A stretch of 64,000 bases of DNA from Pseudoteredinibacter isoporae (GCF_011602085.1 NZ_JAAONY010000001.1:434001-498000); one strand, 5' to 3'. Positions 50,687 through 60,535 are shown, counted from the stretch's first letter. Program-made: numbers and translations. Notes: generated by a model not told the origin, from the sequence alone.

Positions 50687-53245
50687 ATGGCCAAAGCAAC
50701 ACAGCACACTTTTTTACCCAGCCAGCTCGCAGTGGCAATAGCCACCTCAATCGTCGCCAGCGGGTTTGCCAGCAACAGCGTCGCTCAAAACAATGAAAAA
50801 CTGGAAGAAATTATTGTTTTTGGTAACGCCGCCAGCTTGAATCGCGCATTGGAAAAGCAGCGCATGGCCGACAACATCAAAAGCATAGTCAGTGCAGATT
50901 CCATCGGTAAACTTCCCGACACCAATGTGTCAGAGGCTCTGCAACGTGTACCCGGTGTTTCCATTGAACGCGACCAGGGCGAAGGGCGTTTTGTCAGCGT
51001 TCGTGGACTCTCTGCGGATTTGAACTCTGTCAGCATTAACGGCATGAGCACACCGTCTCCGGAATCCGATCGTCGCGCAGTTGCACTGGATGTGATTCCG
51101 TCCGACCTGGTGGAAACTCTCGAAGTCACCAAATCCATTACGCCGGATATGGACGCCGATGCCATTGGTGGGTCGGTAGAAGTAAAAAGTGTTTCCGGTT
51201 TTGATCGCGACGGTTTGTTTTATTCTTTCAGCAGCGAGGGCAGTTATGACGACTTGAGCGGTGAGAGCAGCCCCAAGTTTTCAGCCAGCGCCAGTAACAT
51301 CTTCAGCGTCGGTGAGGGCTCCGATAATCTGGCCATTGCCGGAGCCGTCAGCTGGTTCGATCGGGAGTTTGGCTCCAACAACATCGAAACCGGCGGAAAA
51401 TGGGAAATTGAAAAAGGCGAAGCCAAACTGGAAGAGTTTGAGCAACGTAATTATGACATCACCCGCGAACGTCTGGGGGCGGCCTTTAATATTGACTATA
51501 AAATTTCAGACAATCATCAGATCTATCTGCGCAATCTGTTTAGCGAATATACCGATACTGAACAGCGACTGGCTAACATTATTGAATTTGAAGATGCCCT
51601 GGCACCCGGTGAACTGGGCAGCCTTAAAGAAGACGATTACATCGACGGTGATGGCAATGAATTTGAAGACACCCCCATTGCTGTTCGAGAGCTGAAACAA
51701 CGTTTGGAAACCCAGAAAATCTATTCTTCTGTATTCGGTGGTGAATACAAATTGGACGATTGGACACTGGAATACAATATTGGTTACAGCAAATCCGAAG
51801 AAGTTGAACCCGAGCACATGGCCGAAGCCAAATTTGTTGCCCATATTGAAGGCGATGTCGGCTTTAGCAACGGCAGCCAGCCACGGCCGATTGTTCCAGA
51901 AAGCTTTTATGACCCCAGTCGCTACTTCCTTGAATCGGTAGAGCTGGCGACCTCACAGACTCAGGATGAAGCCAGCAGTTTTAAATTTGATGCTTCCAAA
52001 GCAACAGAAATTGCGGGCAATCCTACCACGTTGAAATTCGGCGCCAAGTTTACTCAGCGTGAGAAAACGGCTGATGAAACCGTCTACAAGGTGGAAGAAA
52101 CACTGAATCCATTAAGCGACTTTGTCAGCAACGATGTAAATTACAAACTGCATCGTTTTGGCCCGGGTATTAATTCCGGCGAAGTTTTACAAGCGATTCA
52201 GGGTGAAGAGCGCGAGTTGGATATCGAAGAGTCCAACGCGGGAGACTGGACCATCGAAGAAGATCTGCGAGCGGTTTACGCCATGGCAACCATGGATATT
52301 GATCAGCTCCGTCTGGTGTTTGGTGCGCGTTATCAAGAAGTGGATTTTGATGCGAGCGGTTTTGCCTACGATGACGACGCTGAAGACGATCAGCAAATCA
52401 GGCCGCGTCGTGCCAGCCGTAAAGACTCACATTTCCTTCCCGCTCTGCATTTGCGTTATTCGGTCAGCGAAAACACCCAATTACGTGCAGCCTGGACAAA
52501 CTCGGTAGTTCGCCCGACTTTTGAGCAGGCGCGCCCGGGTTACATTCTTGAAGACGACGGCGAAAAGGGCTCATTCGGTAATCCGCAACTCAAACCTTGG
52601 GAAACCAGCAATCTGGATTTGGGGGTTGAGCATTACATGGGCTTTGCTGGGGTTGTTTCCGCCTTCGCGTTTTACAAGGACATCGACACCTTTATTTACG
52701 ACACCATTACTGATCAGTTGGACGGCTTCGATACCATCGAAGAGGCCGAGATCGCGTTAAACGGTCAGAACGCCAAGCTGTATGGTGTGGAATTTGCCTG
52801 GTCAAAGCAACTGAACGAACTGCCAGAACCATTTAATGGCTTGCTACTTTCTGCGAACCTGACCCTCGCGGAATCGGACGCCGAAATCAATACCATCGAA
52901 GGTCCGCGCAGCATTCGCCTGCCCCAACAGTCGGACACCACTGGTAATTTCACCATTGGTTACGACAACGATAAATTAAGTTTGCGCCTGGCGGCCAATT
53001 ACAAGTCCGACTATTTGGATGAGATCAATGCCGAGAGCCCGGTAAATGACATTGTAGTCGACGATCACTTCCAGCTGGATTTCAGTGCGCGTTACTTTGT
53101 TCAGGATAATATCCAGATTTTCTTCGAAGCCATCAACATCAATGATGAACCGTTTTATTCCTATGTGAGCAGCCCACGCTGGAATGCGCAATATGAGGAC
53201 TATGGTCCGACCTTCAAACTAGGTGCAACCATTACTAACTTTTAG
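50687..53245 (+). CDS. TonB-dependent receptor, probably for phytate
   Basis: 852 residues. Signal peptide IATSIVASGFASNSVAQ, TonB-box-like KLEEIIVFG, a plug with KLPDTNVSEALQRVPGVSIERD and FVSVRGLSADLNSVSINGM (the TIGR01782 type found in Xanthomonas and Caulobacter relatives), then a barrel ending YGPTFKLGATITNF with terminal Phe. A GGGGAG ribosome site precedes the ATG. It is followed 88 bases later by a beta-propeller phytase gene, and a Pho box lies upstream; TonB receptors next to such phytases are a known pairing. Import of phytate or its calcium complex is inferred. Confidence 0.88.
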   Translation: MAKATQHTFLPSQLAVAIATSIVASGFASNSVAQNNEKLEEIIVFGNAASLNRALEKQRMADNIKSIVSADSIGKLPDTNVSEALQRVPGVSIERDQGEGRFVSVRGLSADLNSVSINGMSTPSPESDRRAVALDVIPSDLVETLEVTKSITPDMDADAIGGSVEVKSVSGFDRDGLFYSFSSEGSYDDLSGESSPKFSASASNIFSVGEGSDNLAIAGAVSWFDREFGSNNIETGGKWEIEKGEAKLEEFEQRNYDITRERLGAAFNIDYKISDNHQIYLRNLFSEYTDTEQRLANIIEFEDALAPGELGSLKEDDYIDGDGNEFEDTPIAVRELKQRLETQKIYSSVFGGEYKLDDWTLEYNIGYSKSEEVEPEHMAEAKFVAHIEGDVGFSNGSQPRPIVPESFYDPSRYFLESVELATSQTQDEASSFKFDASKATEIAGNPTTLKFGAKFTQREKTADETVYKVEETLNPLSDFVSNDVNYKLHRFGPGINSGEVLQAIQGEERELDIEESNAGDWTIEEDLRAVYAMATMDIDQLRLVFGARYQEVDFDASGFAYDDDAEDDQQIRPRRASRKDSHFLPALHLRYSVSENTQLRAAWTNSVVRPTFEQARPGYILEDDGEKGSFGNPQLKPWETSNLDLGVEHYMGFAGVVSAFAFYKDIDTFIYDTITDQLDGFDTIEEAEIALNGQNAKLYGVEFAWSKQLNELPEPFNGLLLSANLTLAESDAEINTIEGPRSIRLPQQSDTTGNFTIGYDNDKLSLRLAANYKSDYLDEINAESPVNDIVVDDHFQLDFSARYFVQDNIQIFFEAININDEPFYSYVSSPRWNAQYEDYGPTFKLGATITNF

Positions 53246-53333
53246 TCCCCATATTTCCAGCTCCATTGTTTACAGTAGCGCCGTCGAGCCTCCCCTATAG
53301 CTCGGCGGTGTTGCTGATTTTAAGAAGATTGTT

Positions 53334-55253
53334 ATGCAAACATATACCTTTTTTAAACGTACACGCCTTATCAACAGCCTTGCTTTGGCAGCGCTTTCCC
53401 TGGGTCTGGGCGCCTGTGATGAACAGCTCAGCAATACACCAGCTGAAAATGTTCAGCATCTTTCAGGCCAGCATACAACGGATATTTCTGTTAAATCATC
53501 ATCTGTCATTGAAGATGCCCAACAACTGATCACTGTGCCCGGCTTCTCTATGGCCATCAGCGAAAGCTTTGGACTTCGCTTGCTGGATGAGAGCGGGACT
53601 TCAATTGACGAATATAAAGGGAAATTTGAACTCGGCGACTATCGCTTTATCGGCGGTCATCTGCGCTTATTGCTGGTGGATAAAAACCGCAACACGCCCA
53701 CCCTGTTTACTATTGATAATCGCCAGCTGAAGCGAATCAATCAGTTTTCAAGCCCAAGCTTTAATATCGATGGCCTATGCTTGAGCGCAGACGCTAATCA
53801 ACTGTTCAGTTTTTATCTGGACGGTGAAGGGCGGGCACAACAATGGCTATTGGCTGATCAAGGCCCGGCCCGGATTGTGAGAAGTTTTACCACGGCGCCA
53901 GGCAGCTTCTGCAGCGTGGATGACTCCGAGCAACGACTTTATGTCGGCGAAGAAAACAGCGGCGTCTGGTCCTATGAAGCCCAGGCCGAAGCCGAAGCAG
54001 GTCGGAAGCTGATTGCCTTAAGTAAAGCCTGGGGCGGAGTTCTGGGCGAAGACATTGCAGGCATCCGTGCCATTGCTGGCGGTTTTGCTGCCATTTCCCC
54101 CAGTGATCATTCTGTTGCATTGGTTCAGAGTGGTGAGTTGAAAGCCCGCTTCGTTCTCGACAATGCCGGAGAAAGCGAACAACTCGCCCTGCAACAAAGC
54201 GAATCAAATATTGTTTTCAGCAGCGTGGATGAAAATGGTCACGTGTTTCGCTGGAGCTATTCTCTGCCGATGCACAAAGCGAACACAGAAAACATGGTCG
54301 AGATTACTGCACATATGGAAACTCTCGCCATGCCTCGACACGGTGATGTCGCAGACGATCCTGCCATCTGGTTTAATGCCGCCGCTCCTGAGCAGTCCCT
54401 GATTTTGGGTACCAATAAAACAGCGGGCCTGCACAGTTATCAACTAAACGGTGAACAACGTCAGTTTATTGGAAGCGGTCGGCTTAATAATGTCGACATT
54501 GCCTACCAAGTTCCCCTGAGCAATGACAACAGTGATATTGCCGCAGCCAGCCTGCGAGATAACAACAGTATTGCCATGTTTCACATTTCCTCTGACGGTA
54601 CAGTTTCAGAAGCCGGACAGATTGCCACCTCCATGAGTGAAATTTACGGCTTATGCATGTTCCAGTCGGGTGAAAAAGCCTATGTGCTGGCCAATGATAA
54701 AAGCGGCTTATACCAGCAGTATGAAATTAGTGGCTCTACGTCAACCATGAGCGGTACTCTGCGCCGAGAATTCAGCCTGCCTGGTCAGCCGGAAGGCTGC
54801 ACGGTTGATGAAAAACAGGAACTGCTGTTTATGGGCGAAGAGGACGCCGGTATTTGGGTAGTCAACAGCCGAGCCGACAGTCAGGACACCCCCAAGCTGA
54901 TTCATAAAATCGGCGATGCGCTCCATGACGATGTCGAGGGTATGGCGATTTATCAGGGTGAACAAAACGATTATTTGATTGTATCGAGCCAGGGCAATAA
55001 CAGTTACGCGGTGTTCGACACCACAGCTCCTTATCAATATCGCGGCTCATTCAGAATTACCATGAACGCTGCGCGGGGCATCGATGGCACATCGGAAACC
55101 GATGGTCTGGATGTCAGCAGTGCAAACTTTGGTGGTGTTTTTACGGAAGGCATGCTGGTGGTGCAAGACGGCCACAATGTTTTACCAAGCGAACCACAAA
55201 ACTTTAAAGCTGTATCCTGGACGACCATTAAATCAGCTTTGCAGTTGAACTAG
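53334..55253 (+). CDS. Two-domain beta-propeller phytase lipoprotein
   Basis: 639 residues. Lipobox LGAC with lipidated Cys28 followed by Asp and Glu, a strong inner-membrane retention signal in E. coli. The C-terminal propeller (about 325-639) carries both phytase signatures, GDVADDPAIWFN and LNNVDIAYQ, and MGEEDAGIWVV. The N-terminal half (about 65-315) is a related but divergent copy: it repeats YVGEENSGVW and EDIAGIRAI but lacks the DDPAIW and NNxDI motifs. Such dual-domain phytases are known; the incomplete domain aids substrate handling. It removes phosphate from phytate with calcium as cofactor. The location is probably periplasmic, held at the inner membrane. Confidence 0.9.
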   Translation: MQTYTFFKRTRLINSLALAALSLGLGACDEQLSNTPAENVQHLSGQHTTDISVKSSSVIEDAQQLITVPGFSMAISESFGLRLLDESGTSIDEYKGKFELGDYRFIGGHLRLLLVDKNRNTPTLFTIDNRQLKRINQFSSPSFNIDGLCLSADANQLFSFYLDGEGRAQQWLLADQGPARIVRSFTTAPGSFCSVDDSEQRLYVGEENSGVWSYEAQAEAEAGRKLIALSKAWGGVLGEDIAGIRAIAGGFAAISPSDHSVALVQSGELKARFVLDNAGESEQLALQQSESNIVFSSVDENGHVFRWSYSLPMHKANTENMVEITAHMETLAMPRHGDVADDPAIWFNAAAPEQSLILGTNKTAGLHSYQLNGEQRQFIGSGRLNNVDIAYQVPLSNDNSDIAAASLRDNNSIAMFHISSDGTVSEAGQIATSMSEIYGLCMFQSGEKAYVLANDKSGLYQQYEISGSTSTMSGTLRREFSLPGQPEGCTVDEKQELLFMGEEDAGIWVVNSRADSQDTPKLIHKIGDALHDDVEGMAIYQGEQNDYLIVSSQGNNSYAVFDTTAPYQYRGSFRITMNAARGIDGTSETDGLDVSSANFGGVFTEGMLVVQDGHNVLPSEPQNFKAVSWTTIKSALQLN

Positions 55254-55300
55254 CTTCCAGTTTTTTGCGTCTTCAATCAAGGCTGCCCCCTCCTGAAGAA

Positions 55301-55343
55301 AGCTGCTCATTTTGTTAACTCATCATTAACAAAATGAGCAGCT
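55301..55343. repeat. Perfect 18-bp inverted repeat between phytase and GGT genes
   Basis: AGCTGCTCATTTTGTTAA (55301-55318), a 7-base loop CTCATCA, then the exact reverse complement (55326-55343). No T run follows, so it is not a standard terminator. It starts 48 bases past the phytase stop and ends 65 bases before the GGT start. It may end transcription inefficiently, protect the phytase mRNA 3' end, or be a regulator site. Confidence 0.85.
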
Positions 55344-55408
55344 CATATGCTTGTTCCCCTCTACGATTCTCGGTAGCGTAGATCTGCCAACGTACCTCGG
55401 GGGATATC

Positions 55409-57178
55409 ATGAAATCGATCACTACACCCATTCTGCTCAGCTGCTGCATGATGGCCGCAAATAACAGCTTTGCGGACAACCGCAATAAGCAAGCACTGGC
55501 CTGGCCACCGAAGCAGGGAAAGAACTCCACTTATATCCTTCGATACGACAGCATTCATCACAGCGTCAACAGTCACAAAGGCATGGTGGTCAGTCAAAAT
55601 GCCGTGGCCAGCCAGGTCGGGCGCGATATTTTGGCCAAAGGTGGTAATGCCGTCGATGCGGCGGTGGCCGTTGGCTTTGCGCTGGCCGTCACTTTGCCAC
55701 GGGCGGGCAATCTTGGCGGTGGCGGTTTTATGCTGATGTACTCTGCAGACAGTGGCAAAACCAGCGCCATTGATTACCGGGGCGAAGCCCCCTCTGCTGT
55801 CATCTCGGATGACTATATCGACGACGAAGGCAAGGTTGATCGGCAAAAGACGCGGCTGGGGCATACGGCATCGACCGTTCCCGGTACCGTTTCCGGCTTG
55901 TACGCAGCCCATAGAGCCCAAGGGAAATTAGCCTGGGCGAGTTTGCTGGAACCCGCCATTAAACTGGCCGATGAAGGTATCGAAGTCACACAGGATCTTT
56001 CCTGGGCATTAAAAGCGAAAGCCCAGGTGCTCACTCAAAACCCCGAGAGCTGTCGCATCTTTTTCAAAAACTGCAGTGGTTATCTGGAGGCGGGCGATAC
56101 TCTGATTCAAAAGGATCTTGCCGAATCCCTGCGCCTGGTCGCCAAACACGGCGAGAAAGCCTTTTACAAAGGAGAGCTAGCGACGAAAATTGTGGGCGAT
56201 ATGCAAGCCAATGGCGGCTTCTTCCAGGCCAAAGACCTTGCCAACTACCAAGCTCACATCGTTGAGCCCCTGAGCAGCGCCTATCGTGATCATCAGGTGC
56301 TGACCATGCCACCACCCGCGGGCGGTCTGCCTTTGCTGCAAATCCTCAACATTCTGGAAAACTACGATATTCGTGCCATGGGTGCCGGTTCGGCAGATAA
56401 TCTGCATATACTCGCGGAAGCGATGAAACACGCCTATGCCGATCGATTTAAATATCTTGGCGACCCACGCTTCAGCGAGGTGCCGGTCAAGGCGCTGCTG
56501 AATAAGAAACTTGCGAAGCAGAAAGCCGATTCGATCCGAATGAACAGTGTCCTGGACGCCCGTAAGCTGGAAGCCAGCGTATTGCAGGGCCCAGCCCCTG
56601 GACCCGACACCACCCACTATTCCATCGCCGACAGTGAAGGCAATCTGGTATCCAACACTTATACGCTGAGCGCTTCGTTTGGTTCCGGGGTCACGATTGC
56701 CGGTACCGGCATATTAATGAATAACCAAATCAACAACTTCGTGATTCGCCCCAGCGACGCCTACAAAGACAGCCCCCGCGAACCGAATGCTATCGCTCCG
56801 GGCAAGCGTACCAAGAGCACCCAATCTCCCACTCTGGTCTTCAAAGGCGAAAAACCGGTTCTGGTTACCGGCACACCAGGCGGGCGTCGAATCATTACCA
56901 CCGTTACGCAGTTGATCTCCAACGTTGTGGATCACCAGATGAATGTTGCTGAGGCGACGAGCTTTCCTCGCATTCACCAAGGCTGGGGACGACGGGATTA
57001 CAAACTGGAACATGAGCCAGGGTTCAGCCCGGATACCCTTAAGCTATTGAAAGATAAGGGCCACAGTTTAAAAAAGGGCGCCACGATGGGCAGCACACAG
57101 TCGATCGCCATTGATGGTGGCCTCTATCAGGGCGCTGCGGACAGCCGACGGCCAGGAGCAGCAGCCGTCGCCTTGTAA
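55409..57178 (+). CDS. Gamma-glutamyltransferase paralogue with altered substrate pocket
   Basis: 589 residues, a full-length Ntn-hydrolase. Signal-like N-terminus (ILLSCCMMAANNSFA), large-subunit motifs GGNAVDAAVAVGFALAVT and GNLGGGGFML, the Arg of IDYRGEAP, and the autocleavage/nucleophile Thr401 in PDTTHYSIAD, all intact. Aligned by eye with E. coli GGT, Asp433 (amino-group binding) is Asn443, Asn411 is Ser421 and Ser463 is Thr471, while Gln430 is kept as Gln440. The lid loop is different and slightly shorter (FVIRPSDAYKDSPREPNA). It should process itself but may prefer another acyl group over gamma-glutamyl. The ribosome site is GGGGGA. Confidence 0.88.
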   Translation: MKSITTPILLSCCMMAANNSFADNRNKQALAWPPKQGKNSTYILRYDSIHHSVNSHKGMVVSQNAVASQVGRDILAKGGNAVDAAVAVGFALAVTLPRAGNLGGGGFMLMYSADSGKTSAIDYRGEAPSAVISDDYIDDEGKVDRQKTRLGHTASTVPGTVSGLYAAHRAQGKLAWASLLEPAIKLADEGIEVTQDLSWALKAKAQVLTQNPESCRIFFKNCSGYLEAGDTLIQKDLAESLRLVAKHGEKAFYKGELATKIVGDMQANGGFFQAKDLANYQAHIVEPLSSAYRDHQVLTMPPPAGGLPLLQILNILENYDIRAMGAGSADNLHILAEAMKHAYADRFKYLGDPRFSEVPVKALLNKKLAKQKADSIRMNSVLDARKLEASVLQGPAPGPDTTHYSIADSEGNLVSNTYTLSASFGSGVTIAGTGILMNNQINNFVIRPSDAYKDSPREPNAIAPGKRTKSTQSPTLVFKGEKPVLVTGTPGGRRIITTVTQLISNVVDHQMNVAEATSFPRIHQGWGRRDYKLEHEPGFSPDTLKLLKDKGHSLKKGATMGSTQSIAIDGGLYQGAADSRRPGAAAVAL

Positions 57179-57184
57179 TGCAGT

Positions 57185-57212
57185 CTGTAACAATTCATTT
57201 ACAGGCTGTTAC
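57185..57212 (+). promoter_or_regulatory. Pho-box-like repeats upstream of second TonB receptor
   Basis: CTGTAAC (57185), CATTTAC (57196) and CTGTTAC (57206) lie 11 and 10 bases apart; the first and third match the PhoB heptamer at six of seven positions, the middle one poorly. The outer two also form an inverted repeat TGTAACA/TGTTACA, so another regulator is equally possible. Confidence 0.3.
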
Positions 57213-57368
57213 AACTTCACACAGGCTTGCAGCAGTTGGTTTACTCACGCTCGCTAGTATGGAATGGCTGGGATTTGCCCATTGGAATTCCCGGCAGAAT
57301 GGCTGTCACCTGATGCTGAACAATAATAAAGGCTGGCTCCGAAGTCGGCCTGATACCGGAGAGTCCAT

Positions 57369-60300
57369 ATGTTTAAACCGCACCCATTAAGCATTGCCAT
57401 ATTAGCAAGCTTAAGCGCAGGGTCTGCAGTAGCCCAAGAGTCTTCTTCTCTTGAAGAAGTCATTGTCACTGGTACCCACATTAAAGGCGTTGATGTAGCC
57501 GGCGCCCTACCCGTTAGCCAACTCGGAAAAGAAGATCTGGATTTGGCAGGCGCCTTAAGCACTGAAGAATTAATCGGCGAATTGCCCCAGGCTGGACAAG
57601 TTGAATTCAACAGTTCCAGTGAAGGTACTTCGTCCAACAATGTTCGTGGCGATGTGGCCTCGATCAACTTGCGTGGCCTGGGCGCCGACAGCACCTTGGT
57701 TTTGGTCAACGGTCGCCGCATGGTACTGAACCCCTCGTCGTCAACTCGCGATGGTGTACCCATTCAATTTGTAAACAGCGCCATGATTCCGGCCTCAGGT
57801 CTTGATCGTGTGGAAGTACTGCGAGATGGTGCTGCAGCAATTTATGGTACCGATGCCATTGCCGGTGTGGTGAATTATGTACTGGATACCGATTACGAAG
57901 GCTTTGAAATCAAAACCCGCTACGGTTCCGGACATTCCAACAGTTTGGGGGAAACGTCGGTTCAACTGCGCGGCGGCTTTGAATTTAATGAAGGCGCTTC
58001 CAATCTGACTTTGTTTGCGAGCGATTTCAATCGCTCTGGTGTTACTGCGCAGGAAATTGATTACACCCACAGCAGTGACTACCGCGATACGGATCGTACA
58101 CCAGCTTTGTTTGTCGGTGATACGTCACTGCGTAACCTCTCGACCTTTACACCCTGGGGGCAATTCAATCTCGGCCAGTTGAACAGCGACGGCAGCTTTT
58201 CGCCCGTCGGTGTTTCTGGCATTGCGCGTAGCAGTGACGGTCGTTTTCATTTACAGCCCGAAGGTGCTTCCGGTGGTGTGAGCTACCAGGGCGGTCTGGA
58301 AATCGACGACGGTACGCTGAACAGCGACCTGCGTTACAACATTAATGATCTGCGTATGATCATTCCAAACCTGGAACGCCGTCAGTTCTTTACAACGTTC
58401 ACCCATGAATTCGACAACGGTATGGAGTTTTTCTCGGAAGGTTCTTACTACGAATCCGAGTACGATACCTTCTTTGGCCCGAACGTTATTTCCGACGTGA
58501 ACAAAATGTACATTCCGAGAACGGCCTACTACAACCCCTTTGGGGCCGTCGGAAACCCGAACCGTCTCGCCGGCTTAAGCACTGACGATGTGCCGGAAGA
58601 AGGCTTGGATGTAAAAATTGATCGCCTGCGTTTGTACGATACCGGTCCTCGTAAAATTCAGACTGAAAGTGACTCTTACCGCTTCCTGTTTGGATTACGT
58701 GGAACCTGGGACGATTGGGATTGGGAAACCGCCGCTTACAGCTCGGCAGCAAAGGCCGAAGACAGTCAGCTGAGTGTCAGCCGCAGCAAATTCTACGCGG
58801 CCGTTTCGCGCTCAACACCGGATGCCTACAACCCATTTACCGGTGGTAACTTTGCAGACCCAGCTAACGGCGACCCTAGCAGTGGCGGTGATGCTTCCGA
58901 GTTCACTGTGAATGTCCAACGCAAAAACAAAACTGAAATCAGTGGTATGGATTTCAAAGCATCGACACCAAATCTGGTCACCTGGGCCGGTGGTGATATC
59001 GGTGCGGCCTTTGGTATCGAGCAGCGTCGCGAAACCTACAAAGATGATCGCGATCCACTATTGGACGGCACCATCACTTTTACCCACCCGCTGAGTGGTG
59101 AGTTCTTCAGCAGTGATGTGATGGGTGTAAGCGCCACACCGGATACTTACGGCGCCCGTGAAGTGTATTCGGCCTATGCTGAATTTTTGGTACCACTGTT
59201 AAATGAGTCCATGGGAATACCATTGGTACAAAGCCTGGATGCTCAAATCGCGGTACGTGCTGAAAACTATTCCGATGTTGATGAAGATATTCTTAAACCA
59301 AAGTTCGCCTTATCCTGGCGCCCGAGTGAGTGGCTGCAGATTCGCAGCGCCTATTCAAAAGGGTTCCGCGCACCCAATCTGGAAACTTTGAATTTGACGG
59401 TTCAGGAACGCTTCAACAACAACCAGAGTGACTTCCTTCGTTGTGCAGCCGGTCAAGCGCTGGGTACTGCCGAAAGTGATGTGGATGCCTGCTCACAGTC
59501 AATTAATACCCGCCGCCTGGGTAACAAAAACCTGCAGAGTGAGGAATCTGAAAACCTGACCTTCGGTTTTGTACTTGAACCATTGGAAGGCCTGGTGTTT
59601 ACCGCAGACTGGTGGCGTATCGAGCAAGAAGGAGTTGTGGGTCTGTTTGGTCGCGACAATCACCTGATTCTCGATCAGATCATGCGTTTGAACGGCAGCA
59701 GCAACCCCAACGTAATCCGTGCTGATGTTACGGCTCAGGATCAAGCTGAAATCGATGCTTACAACGCCGCCAACGGTACCAGTCTGGCCGCCGTTGGTGC
59801 CCTCTTGCATGTGAACGATACCTTCCTGAATTTACAGCCACGCACCATTGAAGGTGCTGACCTGAGCGTGAGCTACGATACGGAAGAATACAGCTTTGGT
59901 AGTTTTACCCTAAAGTTTGACGGTGCCTATATCGCCAAGTGGGATCAGGAAGCATCACCACAGGTTGAAGAACTGCAGCAAGCCGTTGCCAACAACCCAC
60001 TGGTTACCGGTTCCGTATCTTCTTTCAGTAGTGGCTCCCGTATTCAGGACGAAGCCACACCGCGCTGGCGTGCAAAGGCCAGTGTTACCTGGCGCAATGA
60101 AAACTGGCGTGCAGGCATCAGTGCCCGTTACGTTGGCAAGGTGTACGACCCGGACGTAAAACAGGATGACGATCCAAGCATTATTTTGAAAATCCCATCC
60201 TGGACAACAGTAAACACCTATGTGAACTATCGCTTTGAAGGTGGCGTACTGGACAGAACCAACATCCGTTTGGGTGCCAACAATCTGTTCGACGAAGAGC

Positions 60301-60392
60301 CACCGTTGTTCGATTCTTCACGAGGTTACAGCCCGGCACTGCATTCCGCCCGAGGCCGTTACGTGTATCTTGATGTGAGTAAGAAGTTTTAG
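57369..60392 (+). CDS. Large TonB-dependent receptor next to gamma-glutamyltransferase genes
   Basis: 1007 residues. Signal peptide (IAILASLSAGSAVAQ), TonB-box-like LEEVIVTGTHIKG, plug with INLRGLGADSTLVLVNGRRM and VEVLRDGAAAIYGTDAIAGVVNY, then a barrel ending YVYLDVSKKF. The plug type with LVNGRRM is common in receptors for peptides or plant/algal compounds in Xanthomonas and marine groups. It lies between two gamma-glutamyltransferase genes, which suggests uptake of gamma-glutamyl or related amide compounds (inference). It is followed at 60488 by an intrinsic terminator. Confidence 0.88.
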   Translation: MFKPHPLSIAILASLSAGSAVAQESSSLEEVIVTGTHIKGVDVAGALPVSQLGKEDLDLAGALSTEELIGELPQAGQVEFNSSSEGTSSNNVRGDVASINLRGLGADSTLVLVNGRRMVLNPSSSTRDGVPIQFVNSAMIPASGLDRVEVLRDGAAAIYGTDAIAGVVNYVLDTDYEGFEIKTRYGSGHSNSLGETSVQLRGGFEFNEGASNLTLFASDFNRSGVTAQEIDYTHSSDYRDTDRTPALFVGDTSLRNLSTFTPWGQFNLGQLNSDGSFSPVGVSGIARSSDGRFHLQPEGASGGVSYQGGLEIDDGTLNSDLRYNINDLRMIIPNLERRQFFTTFTHEFDNGMEFFSEGSYYESEYDTFFGPNVISDVNKMYIPRTAYYNPFGAVGNPNRLAGLSTDDVPEEGLDVKIDRLRLYDTGPRKIQTESDSYRFLFGLRGTWDDWDWETAAYSSAAKAEDSQLSVSRSKFYAAVSRSTPDAYNPFTGGNFADPANGDPSSGGDASEFTVNVQRKNKTEISGMDFKASTPNLVTWAGGDIGAAFGIEQRRETYKDDRDPLLDGTITFTHPLSGEFFSSDVMGVSATPDTYGAREVYSAYAEFLVPLLNESMGIPLVQSLDAQIAVRAENYSDVDEDILKPKFALSWRPSEWLQIRSAYSKGFRAPNLETLNLTVQERFNNNQSDFLRCAAGQALGTAESDVDACSQSINTRRLGNKNLQSEESENLTFGFVLEPLEGLVFTADWWRIEQEGVVGLFGRDNHLILDQIMRLNGSSNPNVIRADVTAQDQAEIDAYNAANGTSLAAVGALLHVNDTFLNLQPRTIEGADLSVSYDTEEYSFGSFTLKFDGAYIAKWDQEASPQVEELQQAVANNPLVTGSVSSFSSGSRIQDEATPRWRAKASVTWRNENWRAGISARYVGKVYDPDVKQDDDPSIILKIPSWTTVNTYVNYRFEGGVLDRTNIRLGANNLFDEEPPLFDSSRGYSPALHSARGRYVYLDVSKKF

Positions 60393-60487
60393 GGGCCCAA
60401 TGGCCCCACCCCTCACCCTCGTATAGCAAAAGAGGCAGCTACCCGCATGCTTGATCTCTACTGTGAGTGCAGTTTATACGAGTTTTC

Positions 60488-60513
60488 GCCCGTCTCTGCT
60501 ACGGGCTTTTTTT
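60488..60513 (+). terminator. Intrinsic terminator between TonB receptor and second GGT
   Basis: GCCCGT-CTCTGCT-ACGGGC followed by seven T. It is 95 bases past the receptor stop and 22 bases before the GGT start, so it separates the two genes or attenuates the second. Confidence 0.85.
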
Positions 60514-60535
60514 CCGTTTTATCCGCTGATGAATT

